Source of the DNA: Chlorocebus sabaeus
Taxonomy: Eukaryota > Chordata > Mammalia > Primates > Cercopithecidae
Length of the DNA stretch: 64,000 nt
Direction of reading: 5' to 3'
Assembly: GCF_047675955.1 (NCBI RefSeq)
Contig: NC_132910.1
Span: 110,591,143 to 110,655,142 of the forward strand
Below the pieces are notes generated by a model that was not told the origin of the DNA, did not search any database, and saw only the letters and a program-made list of their open reading frames with translations. The translations under genes and the position numbers were made by a program. Position 1 is the stretch's first letter. Every line of letters begins with the position of its first letter. This document shows, piece by piece, positions 39,031 through 51,820 of this stretch.

Positions 39031-40344
39031 GTAGTTACCAGTGGAACAAGAATTCTAAATTTATATTTGACAGGTGTTAAGTAAACAGAATTAACTGTTC
39101 TGTTGGTTAAATGGCAATGATAATGTTGGAGGAATCCAGGATGATAATCACATTTCTGTCCCAGGGACACTTTCTATTCCTCTGAATGGACACACTCATT
39201 TACTAAATGACATTTACTACCTTATTTCTTCTCTGACTCTGTTTTGGGTTGATGTCTCATATCAGCACCCTAAATGCCATAATTACATTAATGATGCTCT
39301 CCTAGTCAATGATGTCAAAGGCCAAAACATATCTTGAGGGCTATGTTCCCTGTATCTACTGAATTCAGGTAGAATTTACTAAGTGCCAATTAATTGAAAG
39401 AAATAAGTGCCACTAATGTTGAAAGGAGAGAGGGATTCCAATGGCTCAAGTGTCTCATAAAGGCTGTAGAAAAAAAAGTAATCTTTCATATGCTCTCTAA
39501 CATTTGGATAGGATTTGACTATCTGGAAAGATTAGGCTTTCAGCTCATACAGGGCATGAGAAAGAGCATAAATGTGAAGGTAGAGATGGGATAATGGAAT
39601 GGATTTTGGAAGAAAGTAGAACGGTTGGAATAGGTATGCAGGATGAGCATGTACATAGAAGCAAATATCTTTAAATTGCTTTTGAGAAAGATGAGTATCT
39701 TTTGCTTTAAAATGACAGAATTTACAATTATTCAGACTGTTTATTTAAAAGAGGAATGGAGATGAAGCTGGAGAATATATGATAGAGAAACACAGGTTAC
39801 TTTAGTCCATTTTAATAACCAGGCATTTTGGAAAAATATATGTTATTTGATAAAATGTTATTTATTTAATAGATTCTAACGACGTCATACTCTTCACATT
39901 AGATTAGTGTGTCATTTTTTTAAAAGCAACAAATGTGTTTTCTATAAGGATAAGGGGTCCACTTTTAGTTTTCTGGAGGCTTATTTCCTCTCTACATACC
40001 TTACTACTGGAAGCTGTTCTTTAAGATGGGAAACCTAATAGGGAATTCACATCTTTGAGAAATGTGGATGTGCAATTCCTAGATCAGAAAAACTGTCCAG
40101 TTTATTAAAAAACAATGGAGAGTAAAAAACACAAAGTTGACTATATATGGATGAAAGTAAATTAAAAATTAAAAATCTGATGTGAACTATTAAATGTTTT
40201 TGGAGAATTAACAGGAATCATTTTGGCTCGCTGTGGAATCAGATGTTTATCAGATCAATAACATACATTTAACTTGCTCTGGCCAGCTCCTCCCTTTTGG
40301 GTGTCTGGAGTTTCAGTCACACCTTCTCCTGAGCTCTCTTAGGC
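39031..40344. other. Unassigned, apparently unique sequence
   Basis: AT-rich; no gene or named repeat seen. Confidence 0.5.
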
Positions 40345-40475
40345 AAACTGATGTAGTAGAAGGAATCCTAGGACTAACTATGCCACTAAATAGCAACAAT
40401 CTTGGGCAAGTCAATTAACTTCTTTAAATCTCAGTTTCCTCATATGAAATATCTGAGTATTGAAGAAAATACTCA
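40345..40475 (+). repeat. MIR SINE fragment
   Basis: tatgccactaaatagcaaca, cttgggcaagtcaattaact, aatctcagtttcctcatatg: the MIR core in sense. Confidence 0.8.
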
Positions 40476-40794
<319 letters not shown>

Positions 40795-41504
40795 CTTGCT
40801 ATATCACTTTCCAGTCTAACATTCCATTCTTTGATAGGAGCCTTTGTCTAGGACCTACACCTTGTCTTGGTCTTTGGCCGGCTGCATCAGAGGACGATTA
40901 GAATATGACCCAAGGTTAACTCACCACTAGCACCATATTTGCAAAAGAGCTTACTTGCTAAAGCAAACAATTAAAATGGATGTATCCATGTTTACTACAG
41001 AGGAAATGACTAAACTAAAATCTTGATCTTATAAAAGACCAACACAAGCCCTCTGAAATTGAGTGTTATCCCCGAGGAGATTTGTATTATCTAAATGAGA
41101 TTTTTTCTATAGTATATATTTCCGGGACATTTGGAAAGACGAAGAGCTTAGCAGGTGCCCGTTTTAGAAGACAGAGGCTAGAGACGTGTCTGTCTTGTGG
41201 AAACGTGTACTTGTGTTTAGCTCTTGCAGTAACCCTGGCATCTGTAAATGCAGATCCTTTACCTTTAAGCTGTTGCAGATTTCACTGCTGTGTTATTTAT
41301 GAGGTGTCAAAGACAGACTCAGCAGGACTGAAGGTCTTAATAAATTTATCATTTTATTGAGCACCTCAGACTATAGTTGCTAGTTATATAGCAACGTTCA
41401 GTAATTCACTTTTAGATAATTGGTTTGTATGAGGATCTATATTGTTTATCAATATAGAATGAGTAATTTACATTTATGGATTTTGTTTGCATGCAGGAAG
41501 AAGC
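40795..41504. other. Unassigned sequence
   Basis: A 92-codon plus ORF (41,082-41,360) has no recognisable domain. No named repeat. Confidence 0.45.
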
Positions 41505-41755
41505 TCAGTGAAGTCTAAAGAGCATGGGCTTTTGAGACAGGAAGACTTGGGTTGAAATTCCAGTTCTACACTTTGCTAAACGTATAATCTGGAAATAGTT
41601 ACATAACCACTCTAAGACTTAGTTTCCTATTTTAAAAATTTGTATAACGAAACCTAAATCATAGTTGTTCTGTAAACAAACAATATAAAGTAATTCAAGT
41701 TCATAGCCTAGTCCCTGACACATAGTAGATCCTAAAAAATAATTGTTAAGTGAAT
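41505..41755 (+). repeat. MIR SINE, nearly full length
   Basis: gagcatgggcttttgagaca, cttgggttgaaattccagtt, aagacttagtttcctatttt, then tccctgacacatagtagatc; whole MIR order in sense. Confidence 0.85.
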
Positions 41756-41964
41756 GAAAGTGAGTTTCCTTCACTTTTGTTCATTCCTCAACCTCGTTAG
41801 TTCCTGAAAGTTGTGGAAAACAAAATATGGCAGCAATAGCAGGTATCCATTTACCTGTTCTCTTCCATTCCCTCTTTTCTCAAACTCAATCTATTTTTCC
41901 TTTGAGGATTGTGCATTAGAGCTAGACTGTAGCACTATGGCCAAATTTCATTCCAATTTAATTA

Positions 41965-42060
41965 AATACACACATTTCTGTTTACTCTGTGCTAGAAACC
42001 ATATGAATGATCAAAATAAAATCCTTTCCCTCAAGTAACTCCCACTGGAGCAGAGTGAGA
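41965..42060 (-). repeat. L2 3'-end fragment
   Basis: tttactctgtgctagaaacc, then aaaatcctttccctcaagta: reverse complement of the L2 terminus. Confidence 0.65.
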
Positions 42061-42994
42061 TACAACAGAGGTACTATGTCCTTGTATAGAGGTCTTTTGT
42101 TCAGCAGTGTTCATGTACATTGCCACATGTGTTTGCAGGATTAAACTGTCACACCAATGCAAATCTAAGAGTCTAAGACTGAGAATGAACAGGAAAAAAA
42201 TTTTAATCTCAATTGTCTTAATCTAATATCGAAGGCAAAGTAGACATGAGAAAATGTAGTCAATAATGTTGAACTACCAAGAAATTAAAATGTGAGGGAT
42301 TTTGTTTTTAATAGGTCATGTATTTTGCAAAGACTTATCTATTTCAAGACACTTCTCAAGTTTGAAGTAATTTTTTTTTGTTATTCTTTATCTACCAAAA
42401 AAGAATCAGGTGAAGGAGTAGAACTTTATGCCGTTAATACGGATATGAATTGCTGTTATATTAAATGAAAGCAGCAGATATCCTTGGATCAGAAAAGATG
42501 AATCACACGTTATCGAGTGAGAAATTGGGGAAAGAAAATGGAAAAAAAAATGATAAAGGAACTAAAATAGCTAAAACTGAAGTTACAAAAGAGTGGAAAA
42601 TCTTTTTTCAGTAGAACAAATATTAGGCTATATCTTTAAAAATAATGAGGGTTATTAATTTTAATACAAAAACTTTACAATTAATTACCTAAATGATTGC
42701 CTCTTTTTTTTCCTTGTCTTTCTCCTCGATAGCATCACCACTGCCTTCCTTAAATATATCCCTCATCCACACAAAGAGGCTTCCCAGGCTGTCACAGCAC
42801 AGATATAGTGGTTCATCGAATTGGGACAAACATGAACCAGAACTGTAGAGGTCAGAATTTAGGAAAGCAAATGATCATCTGGTTTGGATACTCTGGGACC
42901 ACCGATTGTCTGTCTGAGAAACTGACTTGGCTGGGCTTATACTGAATAGACAGCCCTGAAGAGTAAAAACAAGCTAGAAAGCAAGCAAAAAACA
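42061..42994. other. Unassigned sequence
   Basis: No gene or named repeat seen. Confidence 0.45.
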
Positions 42995-43180
42995 AAAACA
43001 GACTTTGAATTGAGACAGGCCTGGTTTAAAATTCTGGCTCTGCTGTTTTGTAGATTTGTGATCCTTGGCAAGCAATTGCTCATCTTTGAGGCTGTTTCAT
43101 TTGCTGTCTGTGTCAAAATGTGACGATTAAATGGGTTGGGGTAGAAAGCACCTGGAAAATATAAGTTGCTCCATCTATGA
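42995..43180 (+). repeat. MIR SINE
   Basis: gaattgagacaggcctggtt, aaattctggctctgctgttt, cttggcaagcaattgctcat, then gattaaatgggttggggtag; MIR in sense. Confidence 0.8.
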
Positions 43181-45547
43181 GGATTCTCTACTTTTTCCCC
43201 TAAGACGGGCACTGATGAGGTGCTTAGTAAATATTGAATATTACTAAATATTAAGTATATATTGTTAAAATTGAATATTTAACTCTCGTAATGGATATGC
43301 AGATATACATAACAAATATACAACAACAGCATTAATAACATCGATACAAAAGCTTGATGCATGAAAGAGATCACAACAGCTGACTCCTGTTTGTCCCCAT
43401 CCGTAAAATAATGAAGTGGTTCTAGATGGCCTTCAAGATGCTTTTTAGCTTTTAAATTTCTACAATCGAATACATTCTGATTCTCTTTATAAGAAAGTAT
43501 AGATTTGTGTTTACTTTCATGTAGAAAAATACCCAGTTTCAATAGAGCACTTTGTCTGGCTGTACATCCAATGGGGCCTCCGAATCCTTCATAAAAGCTG
43601 ATTTTTTTTTTTAAAGAAAAATCAACAAAAACCTTCCTTCCTTTATTCTTCTGTGAAAGCAAGGAATCAGAAAAAGTTGAGAGAAAATGAACAGGTAGCA
43701 AACTCTAAGGACATTGAAACAGACAGAAAGAAGATTGACTGATAATTACAATAATGGATGGATCCTAAGGAGAAAATGTTAGTGAAATCACGTTTGAAGG
43801 CAGAAAGAAAGTGTCTGGATGTGAATGAATGACTAGAAATAGGAGGAGAATAGATTATAGCCTGGTAGAGGGGAGGAAGAAATGGTCAAAGAAAGGCAGG
43901 AAAACATCTGAGTTGAGTTTCCTGACAAAAAGAAAAAATAAAAATAAAAGAATGAAGGGCAGGTAGAGCAGACACATATTTTTCTCAAATGGCTTGCAAG
44001 TGTTGAATTAGGTTCTATCTATTATTAACATGGTTTATCTATGAGATTTAGCCACTGATGACCTGTTCTTTTCATGAAGCCATTACCAGTAAATTGGCTC
44101 ACTTCTGACTTACCTCAAAACAGCTAATAAGAAACAGAAGCCATGAATATAGGCAGCATGGGAGGAAATGTATAATTAGTAGAACTAAGAGGTGCCGGTG
44201 AATATTTTTTTTGTGGGAGCCAATTTAAAGCACTGTGGAACAATCATGGCTTTTAGGAAAGAAAAAATTTGTTTGGTTTGGAATTTTAGAAGATAAACTC
44301 TTTCAGGGAACAGACAAGCAGCTTTCTCAGGATAGCTGACACATTAAAATTTTATACCATTTGGGTAAAGGTCCAAATACCGTGAGTATGGTTGTCTAAA
44401 AGACAAACTTAAATTCAAAGCATATGTTAAATGATAAAATTAAAATCACATTTTTTACCCACTTAGTTTTCTGTTTTTTACTGAGGAACTTCCTTTATAA
44501 GATATATATTTACTAATAATATGGTACTCCTTTAAGTTTGGTGGAAAAAATTTGTTACATTATCTGCACCCCCTGGGTTACAGATGTATCTCTTGTCCTT
44601 AGCATGATAAGACTTTTCTGTTGCCTTCCAGGTTTCTCTCCCCAGAGTTCACTCCAGTTTGTTTATAATCCAGTCACCAGATTCTTCTTAATGTGCAATG
44701 CCCAGGACAAAATTCATCATTCTTGGTGGGAGCCTGGAGTGATAATATAGAAGGTGTACTTTAAGAAGATTAATTTGGCAGCTGTGTGTAGATGGATTAG
44801 TGTGTGCACATTTTAACAACACTATTAAAACCTGTATAAGGTCAAATTTTCATTCCTGGAGTTTGACTTCTTATGTGGGGGTGCTTATTTGGGCCTTGCT
44901 CCTTTTTATACTTAAAAAAAAAAACTCTGTACTTAACGTCAGGCCATCTTTATGCCTTAATTGTTGCTATGGTCCTTGGACAACTTGTGAGCTCCTCTGG
45001 AGGAGGGCATTACACAGCCTCCTATCAGTGCCTGGTTGGCAGCAGCTGTTCTAACACTGATTATAGAAATCACTCAGTATTCTAGACAGTCAGTGGTCTA
45101 AGCATGGGAGAGTAAGTCAGAGGGAAGAGAAGCAAATACATATAGGATGAATGACAGAGAAAACAAGACAGGATCAGAGAAAGAAAAGAAACATCAACTA
45201 AAGCCTAGTTATTAACTCTTGTTCATCCACTAATCCAAATGTTTCTATTACTATGTGATATTTTTGCCTGAAAATGATGGTGTCATCTATAAAAATTTTC
45301 ATATTTTCTGTCTTTAAAAATTTTACTTTAAAATTAGCATCTTCCTATAGACTATATATTTTTGGAGAAATAATGTTATAGTTCTTTTTTTCCCCTTTGG
45401 CGCACTGATAGTGTACTCTCTGAATGTGGAAAGGAGTAGACGGGCCAGTATTCATACCCGATAGTCTTTTCTCTACCCAACTTCTTCATGCTATCCCAAG
45501 GTTAACTTTTGCTCCATTATTGCTGTCCAATTACATTATAGGGTACA
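43181..45547. other. Unassigned, largely unique sequence
   Basis: No gene seen. A 140-codon minus ORF (43,701-43,279) has no recognisable domain. A weak L2-end-like patch may lie at 44,960-45,040. Confidence 0.45.
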
Positions 45548-46998
45548 AATACTTCAAACTCTCTGTGTATATGTGTGTGTGTATGTATATATATTCAACG
45601 GCTTTTGGGGTACAAGTGGTTTGGTTACATGGATGAATTGTATGTTGGTGAATTCTGAAATTTTAGTGCACTTGTCACCTGAGTTGAGTATATATTGTAC
45701 CCAAATATGTAGCTTTTTAATTCCTCAACCCCCTCCCAACCTCCTCCTCTCTGAACCTCCAAAGTCCGTTACACCACTCTGTATGCCCTTATATAACCAG
45801 AGCTTAGGTCTCACTTATAAGTGAGAACATATGGTATTTGGTTTTCTGTTCTTGAGTTACTTCACTTAGAATAATGACCTACAGCTCCATCTAAGTCGCT
45901 GCAAATTATTTCATTCTGTTGAATGGCTGAGTAGTATTCCATGGTATATATATACCACATGTTCTTTATGCATTCATTGGTTGAGGGGCACTTAAGTGTA
46001 TTTCAAATCTTTGTGAATTATGTGCTGTGACAAACATACACTTGTAGATGTCTTTTTAATACAGTGACTTACTTTTCTTTAGGTAATGACTTCTTTTATT
46101 TTGAGTAGATATTGGTAGTGGGATTGTTGGGTCAAATGATATTTCTACTTTTAATTCTTTAAGAAATCTCTATACTGTTTTCCACAGAGGTTGTACTAAT
46201 TTACATTCCTACAAGCAGTGTGTAAGTTTTCCCTTTTCACCACATCCATGCCAACATCTATTGCTTTTTTGACCTTTTAGTAATGGCCATTTTGGCTAGG
46301 ATAGGGTGGTATCTCATTGTGGTTTTAATTTGCTTTTCCCTGATGATCAGTGATATTGAACATTTTTTTCATATTTTTGATGTCCATTTGTATATCTTAT
46401 TTTGAGAAATGTCCACTCATGTCATTTGCCCACTTTTGATGGGATTATTTGTTTTTTTCTTGCTGATTTGTTTGAGCTCCTTGTAGATTCTGGATATTAG
46501 TCTTTTGTTGGATGTGGAGAGTTTGCAAATACTTTCTCCCAGACTAAAAATTAATATTTTTAGTTTAATTAGGTCCTACTTACTAATTTTTGTTTTTGTT
46601 ACCTCTGCTTTTGGAGTCCTAATCATAAATTATTTGCCTATGCCAATGTCCAGAAGAGTTTTTCTAGGTTTTCTTCCAGAACTTTAATGGTTACAGGTCT
46701 TAGATTTAAGTCATTGATCCACCTTCAGTTGATTTTTGTATATGGTGAGAAATAGAGATTCAATTTCATTCTTATACGTGTGGCTATCCAGTTTTCCAAG
46801 CACCATTTATTAAATAGGGTGTCCTTTCCAAAATTTATGTTTTTGTATGCTTTATGAAAGATCAGTTAGTAATAAATATTTGGGTTTCTTTCTGGTTTCT
46901 CTAGACTGTTCCATTTTTCTGTGTATCTATGTTTATACTAGTACCATGCTGTTTTGTTAACTATAGCCCTATAGTATAATTTGAAGTCAGATAATCAA
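45548..46998 (-). mobile_element. 5'-truncated L1 (L1PB / L1MA age)
   Basis: Antisense L1 3' end: 3'UTR with cggcttttggggtacaagtg and ccccctcccaacctcctcct, then ORF2 C-terminal region (tggctgagtagtattccatg; ctccttgtagattctggata) ending near taccatgctgttttgttaac. The 3'UTR type fits L1PB or young L1MA, older than the L1PA copies here. No open frame. Confidence 0.9.
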
Positions 46999-47031
46999 AC
47001 TCACCTAATCTTAAAACTAAAAAAAAATCCA

Positions 47032-47202
47032 CTTAGTGATCACTATGTTTAAGGGATTTTCAGATGCTGCTCTAAGACTTAAGAAAAGAAAAACAAAGAA
47101 AAAGAAAGTGAAGAAATTGACTAGGCTAATGAGAGAGAAAAGGAAAAGAATGAAGGACATGTTTCCTTCTCCCAGGTGCCTAAAAAGCACCTGGGATATA
47201 GT
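47032..47202 (+). repeat. Copy 1 of an unclassified inverted-repeat pair
   Basis: Shares ordered blocks with the reverse complement of 53,921-54,080: tgatcactatgtttaagg, taagactta, aaagaaagt, gtgcctaaaa and cacctgggatat. The 3' side loosely resembles an L2 terminus in the opposite sense, but the shared AG-rich middle does not. Confidence 0.65.
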
Positions 47203-47465
47203 GCTTTTCAATAATGGATTTTCAATGTATATTCATTAAGTTATTGAGCAAACAAATGCATTAGAAATTAACTCTGAAAAGCAGGAGTTAAGAAAATCTC
47301 CATGAAATATTCAAAGTGAAACCAAATTCCTATAATCTCTCATCGTTGGTAAAATAAGTCAGAAAGTAAACAGGTGCAAAAATGATACTTATAAAAAGTT
47401 TAAAAAGTCACTTTTCTCCTCAAAACCACCTCTTTGATTCTACTGTTTTGATAGATTACTTTTTT

Positions 47466-48207
47466 ACAATTTTATGGAGATAAAATTCATAAACAATTGA
47501 CCCATTTAAAGTGTAGAATTCAATGGGTTTTAGTATGGTCACAGAGTTGTGCAACCATCACTACAATCAATTTTAGAGCAATTTCATCACGCTCAAATAA
47601 AATTCCCTACCCATTAGCAGTCACTTCTTATTTTCTCACCCCCACCCTCCCAGCCCCAGGCAACCACTAATCTACTTTCAGTCTCTATGTATTTGCCTGT
47701 TCTGGGAAGTTCATATAAGTAGCCTCATATACTATGTGGTCTTTTGTAGCTGGGTCCTTTCCCTTAGCAAAGTATTTTTAAGATTTATCCATGTTGAAGC
47801 ATATATCAGTACTTTGTCCTCTTTTATTGCTAAGTAACATGTATTTCAGTTACTGAATAATATATATTCTAGTGTATGAATATACCACATTTTGTTTATT
47901 TGTTCTTCAGTTAATGTACATTTGGGTTTTTGTCTACTTCTTTGCTATCATGAACAGTGCTTCAGTAAACACTGCCTTACAAGTTTTTGTGGAAACATAC
48001 GTTGACAGTTCTTACGGATATGTACCTGGGAGTAAAATTGCTGAGACAAATGATAATTTTGTGCTTAACTTTGTGAGGAACTGTCACTGTTTTTCACAGT
48101 TGCTGCATCATTCTACATTCCCAGCTGTGATGTATGAAGGTTCTAATTTCTCCACATCCGTCATCCATGTCAACACTTCTTATTATTGACTTTTTGATTA
48201 TAGCCAT
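47466..48207 (-). mobile_element. Old L1 (L1M) 3' part, left of Alu
   Basis: Antisense L1M 3'UTR and ORF2 end: tttatggagataaaattcat, gcaaccatcactacaatcaa, aatataccacattttgttta, ttgctatcatgaacagtgct. Split by the Alu at 48,208; continues at 48,511. Confidence 0.85.
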
Positions 48208-48505
48208 TCTTTTTTTTTTTTTTTTTTTTTTTTTTTCTGAGAATGAATCTTGCTCTGTTCCCCAGGCTGGAGTACAGTGGTGTGATCTTGGCTCACTGCA
48301 ACCTCTGTCTCCTGAGTTTAAGGGATTCTTCTGCCTCAGCCTCCTGAGTAGCTGGAACTACAGCCACGTGCCACCATGTTCAACTAATTTTTGTATTTTT
48401 AGTAGAGACAGGGTTTTGCCATGTTGGCCAGGGTGGTCTCAAATTCCTGACCTCAGGTGATGCACCTGCCTTGGCCTCCCAAAGTGCTGGGATTACAGGT
48501 GTGAA
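48208..48505 (-). mobile_element. Alu SINE, 5'-truncated, inside L1M
   Basis: Long T tail (48,210-48,237), then antisense Alu arms. It ends at gggattacaggtgtgaa, so the first 20 or so bases of the Alu 5' end are missing. Confidence 0.95.
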
Positions 48506-48510
48506 TGTAT

Positions 48511-48839
48511 ATGAATAATAGGTAATTATGATTTTGGTTTGCACTTCCCTGATGACTAATAATGTTGGGCATCTTTTCATATGCTTATTAGTCATTTGTA
48601 TATGTTTAAAGAAATGTCTATTGAGATATTTTGCCAAGTTTTTAGATTGGGTTATTGGTCTGTTTTTGGGTTGTAAGAGTACTTTACATATTTTAACTAT
48701 GAGTCCCTTATCAGATACATGATTTTCAAATATTTTTTCCCATCCTGTGAATTCTTTTCAATTTCTTGATGGTGACTTTGAAGCAAAAAAATCCTTAATT
48801 TTGATGATGGGTTTCTATTTTGCTCAAGTAAAAGCTTGT
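48511..48839 (-). mobile_element. Old L1 (L1M), right of Alu
   Basis: Continues the antisense ORF2 region: cttccctgatgactaataat, then aaatgtctattgagatattt and agtcccttatcagatacatg. Confidence 0.85.
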
Positions 48840-49170
48840 CTTTATAATGGTTCTAAGGGACCCGCTCAGTCTTTTCTCCCTGACCTCACTGACTCTTCCA
48901 CCCCAGCTCACTCTGCTCCAGGCACACTGACTTCCTTGTTGATCAGCCTGCCTCAGGCTTCTACTTTTCCTACAAACAACCTCTTTGCTTTCCCTCTTAC
49001 TTCTTTTAGATCTTTGCTCAGATGTCATCACCTCAGTGAGGCTTTTCTTGAACACCTTATTTAATATTCCATCCCTTCCCTCACTCTGGCACACCCTCTT
49101 CCCTTGGCTGCTTTATTTTCCTCTAGGGCACTTAATACCATGTAGTTATTTATTTAATTTTTATAGACAT
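48840..49170 (+). repeat. L2 LINE fragment
   Basis: cactctgctccaggcacact, tagatctttgctcagatgtc, cctcagtgaggcttttcttg, gctgctttattttcctctag: L2 sense order upstream of the terminus. Confidence 0.85.
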
Positions 49171-49189
49171 TGACTTTAAAAAATAATTT

Positions 49190-50180
49190 AAGCAATTTTA
49201 TGTATTCATCTATTTGTTGATTTGGTCATTCATTTGTTGTTCACTGAAGTGTGACTTAAATCCAATACAATTTACCCATTTTGGGGTATATAGTTGATGA
49301 ATTTTGAAAAAAATGTATGTATTTGTGTAGCTACCACCACAATAAACATATAGAAAGTTTTTATTACCCAAAGCATTCTCTTTGCAGTCAACACCCTCTG
49401 CATTCCCAGCACACGGTAATCACTCACTGATCAGCTTTCAGTCACTGTAGTTTTGCCTTTTCTAGAATTTTATATAAATAGAATAAAACATTTGTGTGTG
49501 TGTGTGTATGTGGATGTGTGTTTGGCTGATTTTACTCAGCATAATGCTTTTGAGATTTCCCATGTTTTTGAGTGTATTAGTAGTTTTTTTCCTTGCTGTG
49601 TAGTTTTCCATTCTCTGGTTAATCTATAAGTTGTTTATCTATTTACCTGTTGGTAGACATTCGTGCTGTTTCCAGTTTGGACCATGGTGAATAAAACTGC
49701 TTGAAAACTTGTGTACCAGTCTTTGAAATCCTTCATTTCTCTTGGGTAAATATCATGGCATGGGACTGCTGAGTGACATGGCAAGTGGTATGCTGACATC
49801 ACAAGAAACTACCAAAATACATTCCATAACTCTATCATTTTGCATATGTTCCAGTTGTTCCGTGTCTTTGCCAACATTAGTATTACTGGTCTTCTAATTT
49901 TAATCACTCTTGCCGGTGTGTAATGCTATCTCATGGTGGTTTTCACTTGTATTTTCCTAGTGACTAATGAAATTAAACATCTTTTTATGGGCTTATGTGC
50001 AGTATATTTATGTTCTTTGGTGAAGTGTATTTTAAACATTTTGTCCATTTTTAAAATTAGTTTTATTTTCTAATTATTGTATTTTGATAGTTATTTTTCA
50101 TTCTCTATACAAGTGCTTTATTAATAGGTTGTTTGCAAATATTTTCTTCTTGTTTGTGGTGTGTCTTTTTAGCAATATAT
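49190..50180 (-). mobile_element. Old L1 (L1M) 3' part
   Basis: Antisense: cttaaatccaatacaattta, agctaccaccacaataaaca, ctcagcataatgcttttgag, ttgccaacattagtattact, gtgtaatgctatctcatggt; L1M 3'UTR plus end of ORF2. A (TG)n run lies at about 49,494-49,511. Confidence 0.85.
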
Positions 50181-50850
50181 GGCAGTGTTCCTTGGTGTGG
50201 CTTTCTATATATTTCTTTTGCTGGGTGTTTAAGTTTCTAGGGTCTCTGGGTTCATAATTTTTAACAATTTGTAAATGTTCAGTGATTATTTCTTCAAATA
50301 TTTTTTTCTGTCACTTCTCCATTTTTTTCTTCTCCTTCTGAATCTCCAGTTACACATATGTTAGACTAGTAGATACTGTTCCACAATTTTCTGAACATCT
50401 GTTTTTTTCTTCTTAATCCTTTTACCTATGATTTTTATCACATTGTGTTTTTAAGTTTCCACATCTTCTTCAATGTTTAATCCGCTAGGAATCCCATCTG
50501 ACATACTGTTTATTTTAGATTTTGTAGTTTTTTTCCCCTATGAGTTTAATTAGGATCTTTTAAATCTTCCATATGTTTTCTTTTTGTGCTTATCTTCTCT
50601 TTAACATTTTTGAGAATATTTGTAAGATTTGTAGTAGCCATTTTATGCCCTTATCTGATAATTCTATCATCTCTGCCATTTTAGGACCTATTTTTACAGA
50701 CTGACTTTTCTTTAGGTTATGAGTCATGTTTCCAACTTTTTCATGCTTAGTAATGTTGACCAATCCAATGATCCTGTAAATTTCACATTATTGAATATTA
50801 GGTTGTCTTGTATTCATTTAAAGGGTTTGGACTTTGTTACTGCACATTGT
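50181..50850 (-). mobile_element. L1M/HAL1-type ORF1-region fragment
   Basis: Antisense: gtgttccttggtgtggcttt, tatttcttcaaatatttttt, gttacacatatgttagacta, tctgataattctatcatctc. These match the ORF1 side of old L1s, or HAL1 (an L1 derivative without ORF2). It abuts ORF2 C-terminal sequence at 50,180. Confidence 0.65.
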
Positions 50851-50854
50851 AGGT

Positions 50855-51350
50855 GACAGACTTCAGGGTGGCTCAATAACCCCTGTCTCTTGGTGTTCAT
50901 GCTCTTGTATAATCTCATCCCCGTGAGTACATCTAATCAATAGAATGTGGTAAAGGTAATGTTATGTCACTTTCCTCATTGGTTATGTTTTATGGCAAAG
51001 GTGATGCAGTGTCATTCCTGTTATATTATAAAACTCCATCTTATCAGATTGGAACTGTAGGCTTTCCTTGTAGGCTTGTTGAAGAAAGTGGCCATGTTGG
51101 TCAGGCTATTGGGCAGGGAACTGCAGGTGGTACCCGGGATCTGAGGATGGCCTCCAGATGACAGCAAGCAAAACCCAGGGCTCCCATTCCTCTAACCACA
51201 ACAGAATGGATTCTGCAAACAATTTTAGTGAGCTTGGAAGCAGACTTCCCCAGGTGAGGCCTCAGTTGATACAGTAGCTTGCCTGACATCTTCGTTGCAG
51301 CCAGAATTATGCTGATAAATTTGTGGCAACTGTTACATAGCAATGGGAAA
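50855..51350 (+). mobile_element. Solo MLT1-type MaLR LTR
   Basis: tcaggctattgggcagggaa, then cctccagatgacagcaagca, and a 3' end of aaatttgtggcaactgttac followed by agcaatgggaaatgaatgta resemble the MLT1 order. Diverged, no internal part. Confidence 0.6.
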
Positions 51351-51820
51351 TGAATGTACACAAAGTAAGCTATTTTTGATATAGATGGATACTTTTGAGG
51401 CTTGCTTTGAAAGGTTTTATAATAAGCCTGGAACAGCATTTACTCTAGGTATAACTTATCCTCCATGAAGATATAACCCTCCTGAGGCCTTGGTTGAATG
51501 CATGGGTAGTTAAAAAGTCTCTTCATTCTCTCTGGCGGGAACACAAATGATTCCCTATGCAAGTTCTAGGAATTATGTGACCTACCACTTTCACCTGCTT
51601 ATTCCTCAGCTTCATGGAGTTTTACCCCACAATGGCACAGAATAGTACTCTACCAAATAATGAGAAGATCCTTCTGTGATCCCAAGCTATTTCTTTGCAC
51701 GGTCTCTCCCCGTGGGGTACTCTGCTCCACAAATTCTACCCATCTCCTGAATTCTCTCATCTGTCTTTTCAGTTCAATGGATTGATAAACTCCGTTAGCT
51801 GAATCATGGAATTTGCCTTT
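51351..51820. other. Unassigned sequence between LTR and L1
   Basis: Slightly GC-richer; possibly an old repeat I cannot name. No ORF of note. Confidence 0.4.

Noticed and set aside
43279..43701. 140-codon minus-strand ORF, the longest outside L1
   Set aside because: No domain or signal I can recognise, low-complexity ends, AT-rich codons and no splice or promoter context; treated as chance.
47036..47239. Lysine-rich ORF resembling a nuclear protein
   Set aside because: The lysines come from an AAG-rich DNA tract shared with the inverted copy at 53.9-54.1 kb, so it is a property of the repeat, not of a gene.
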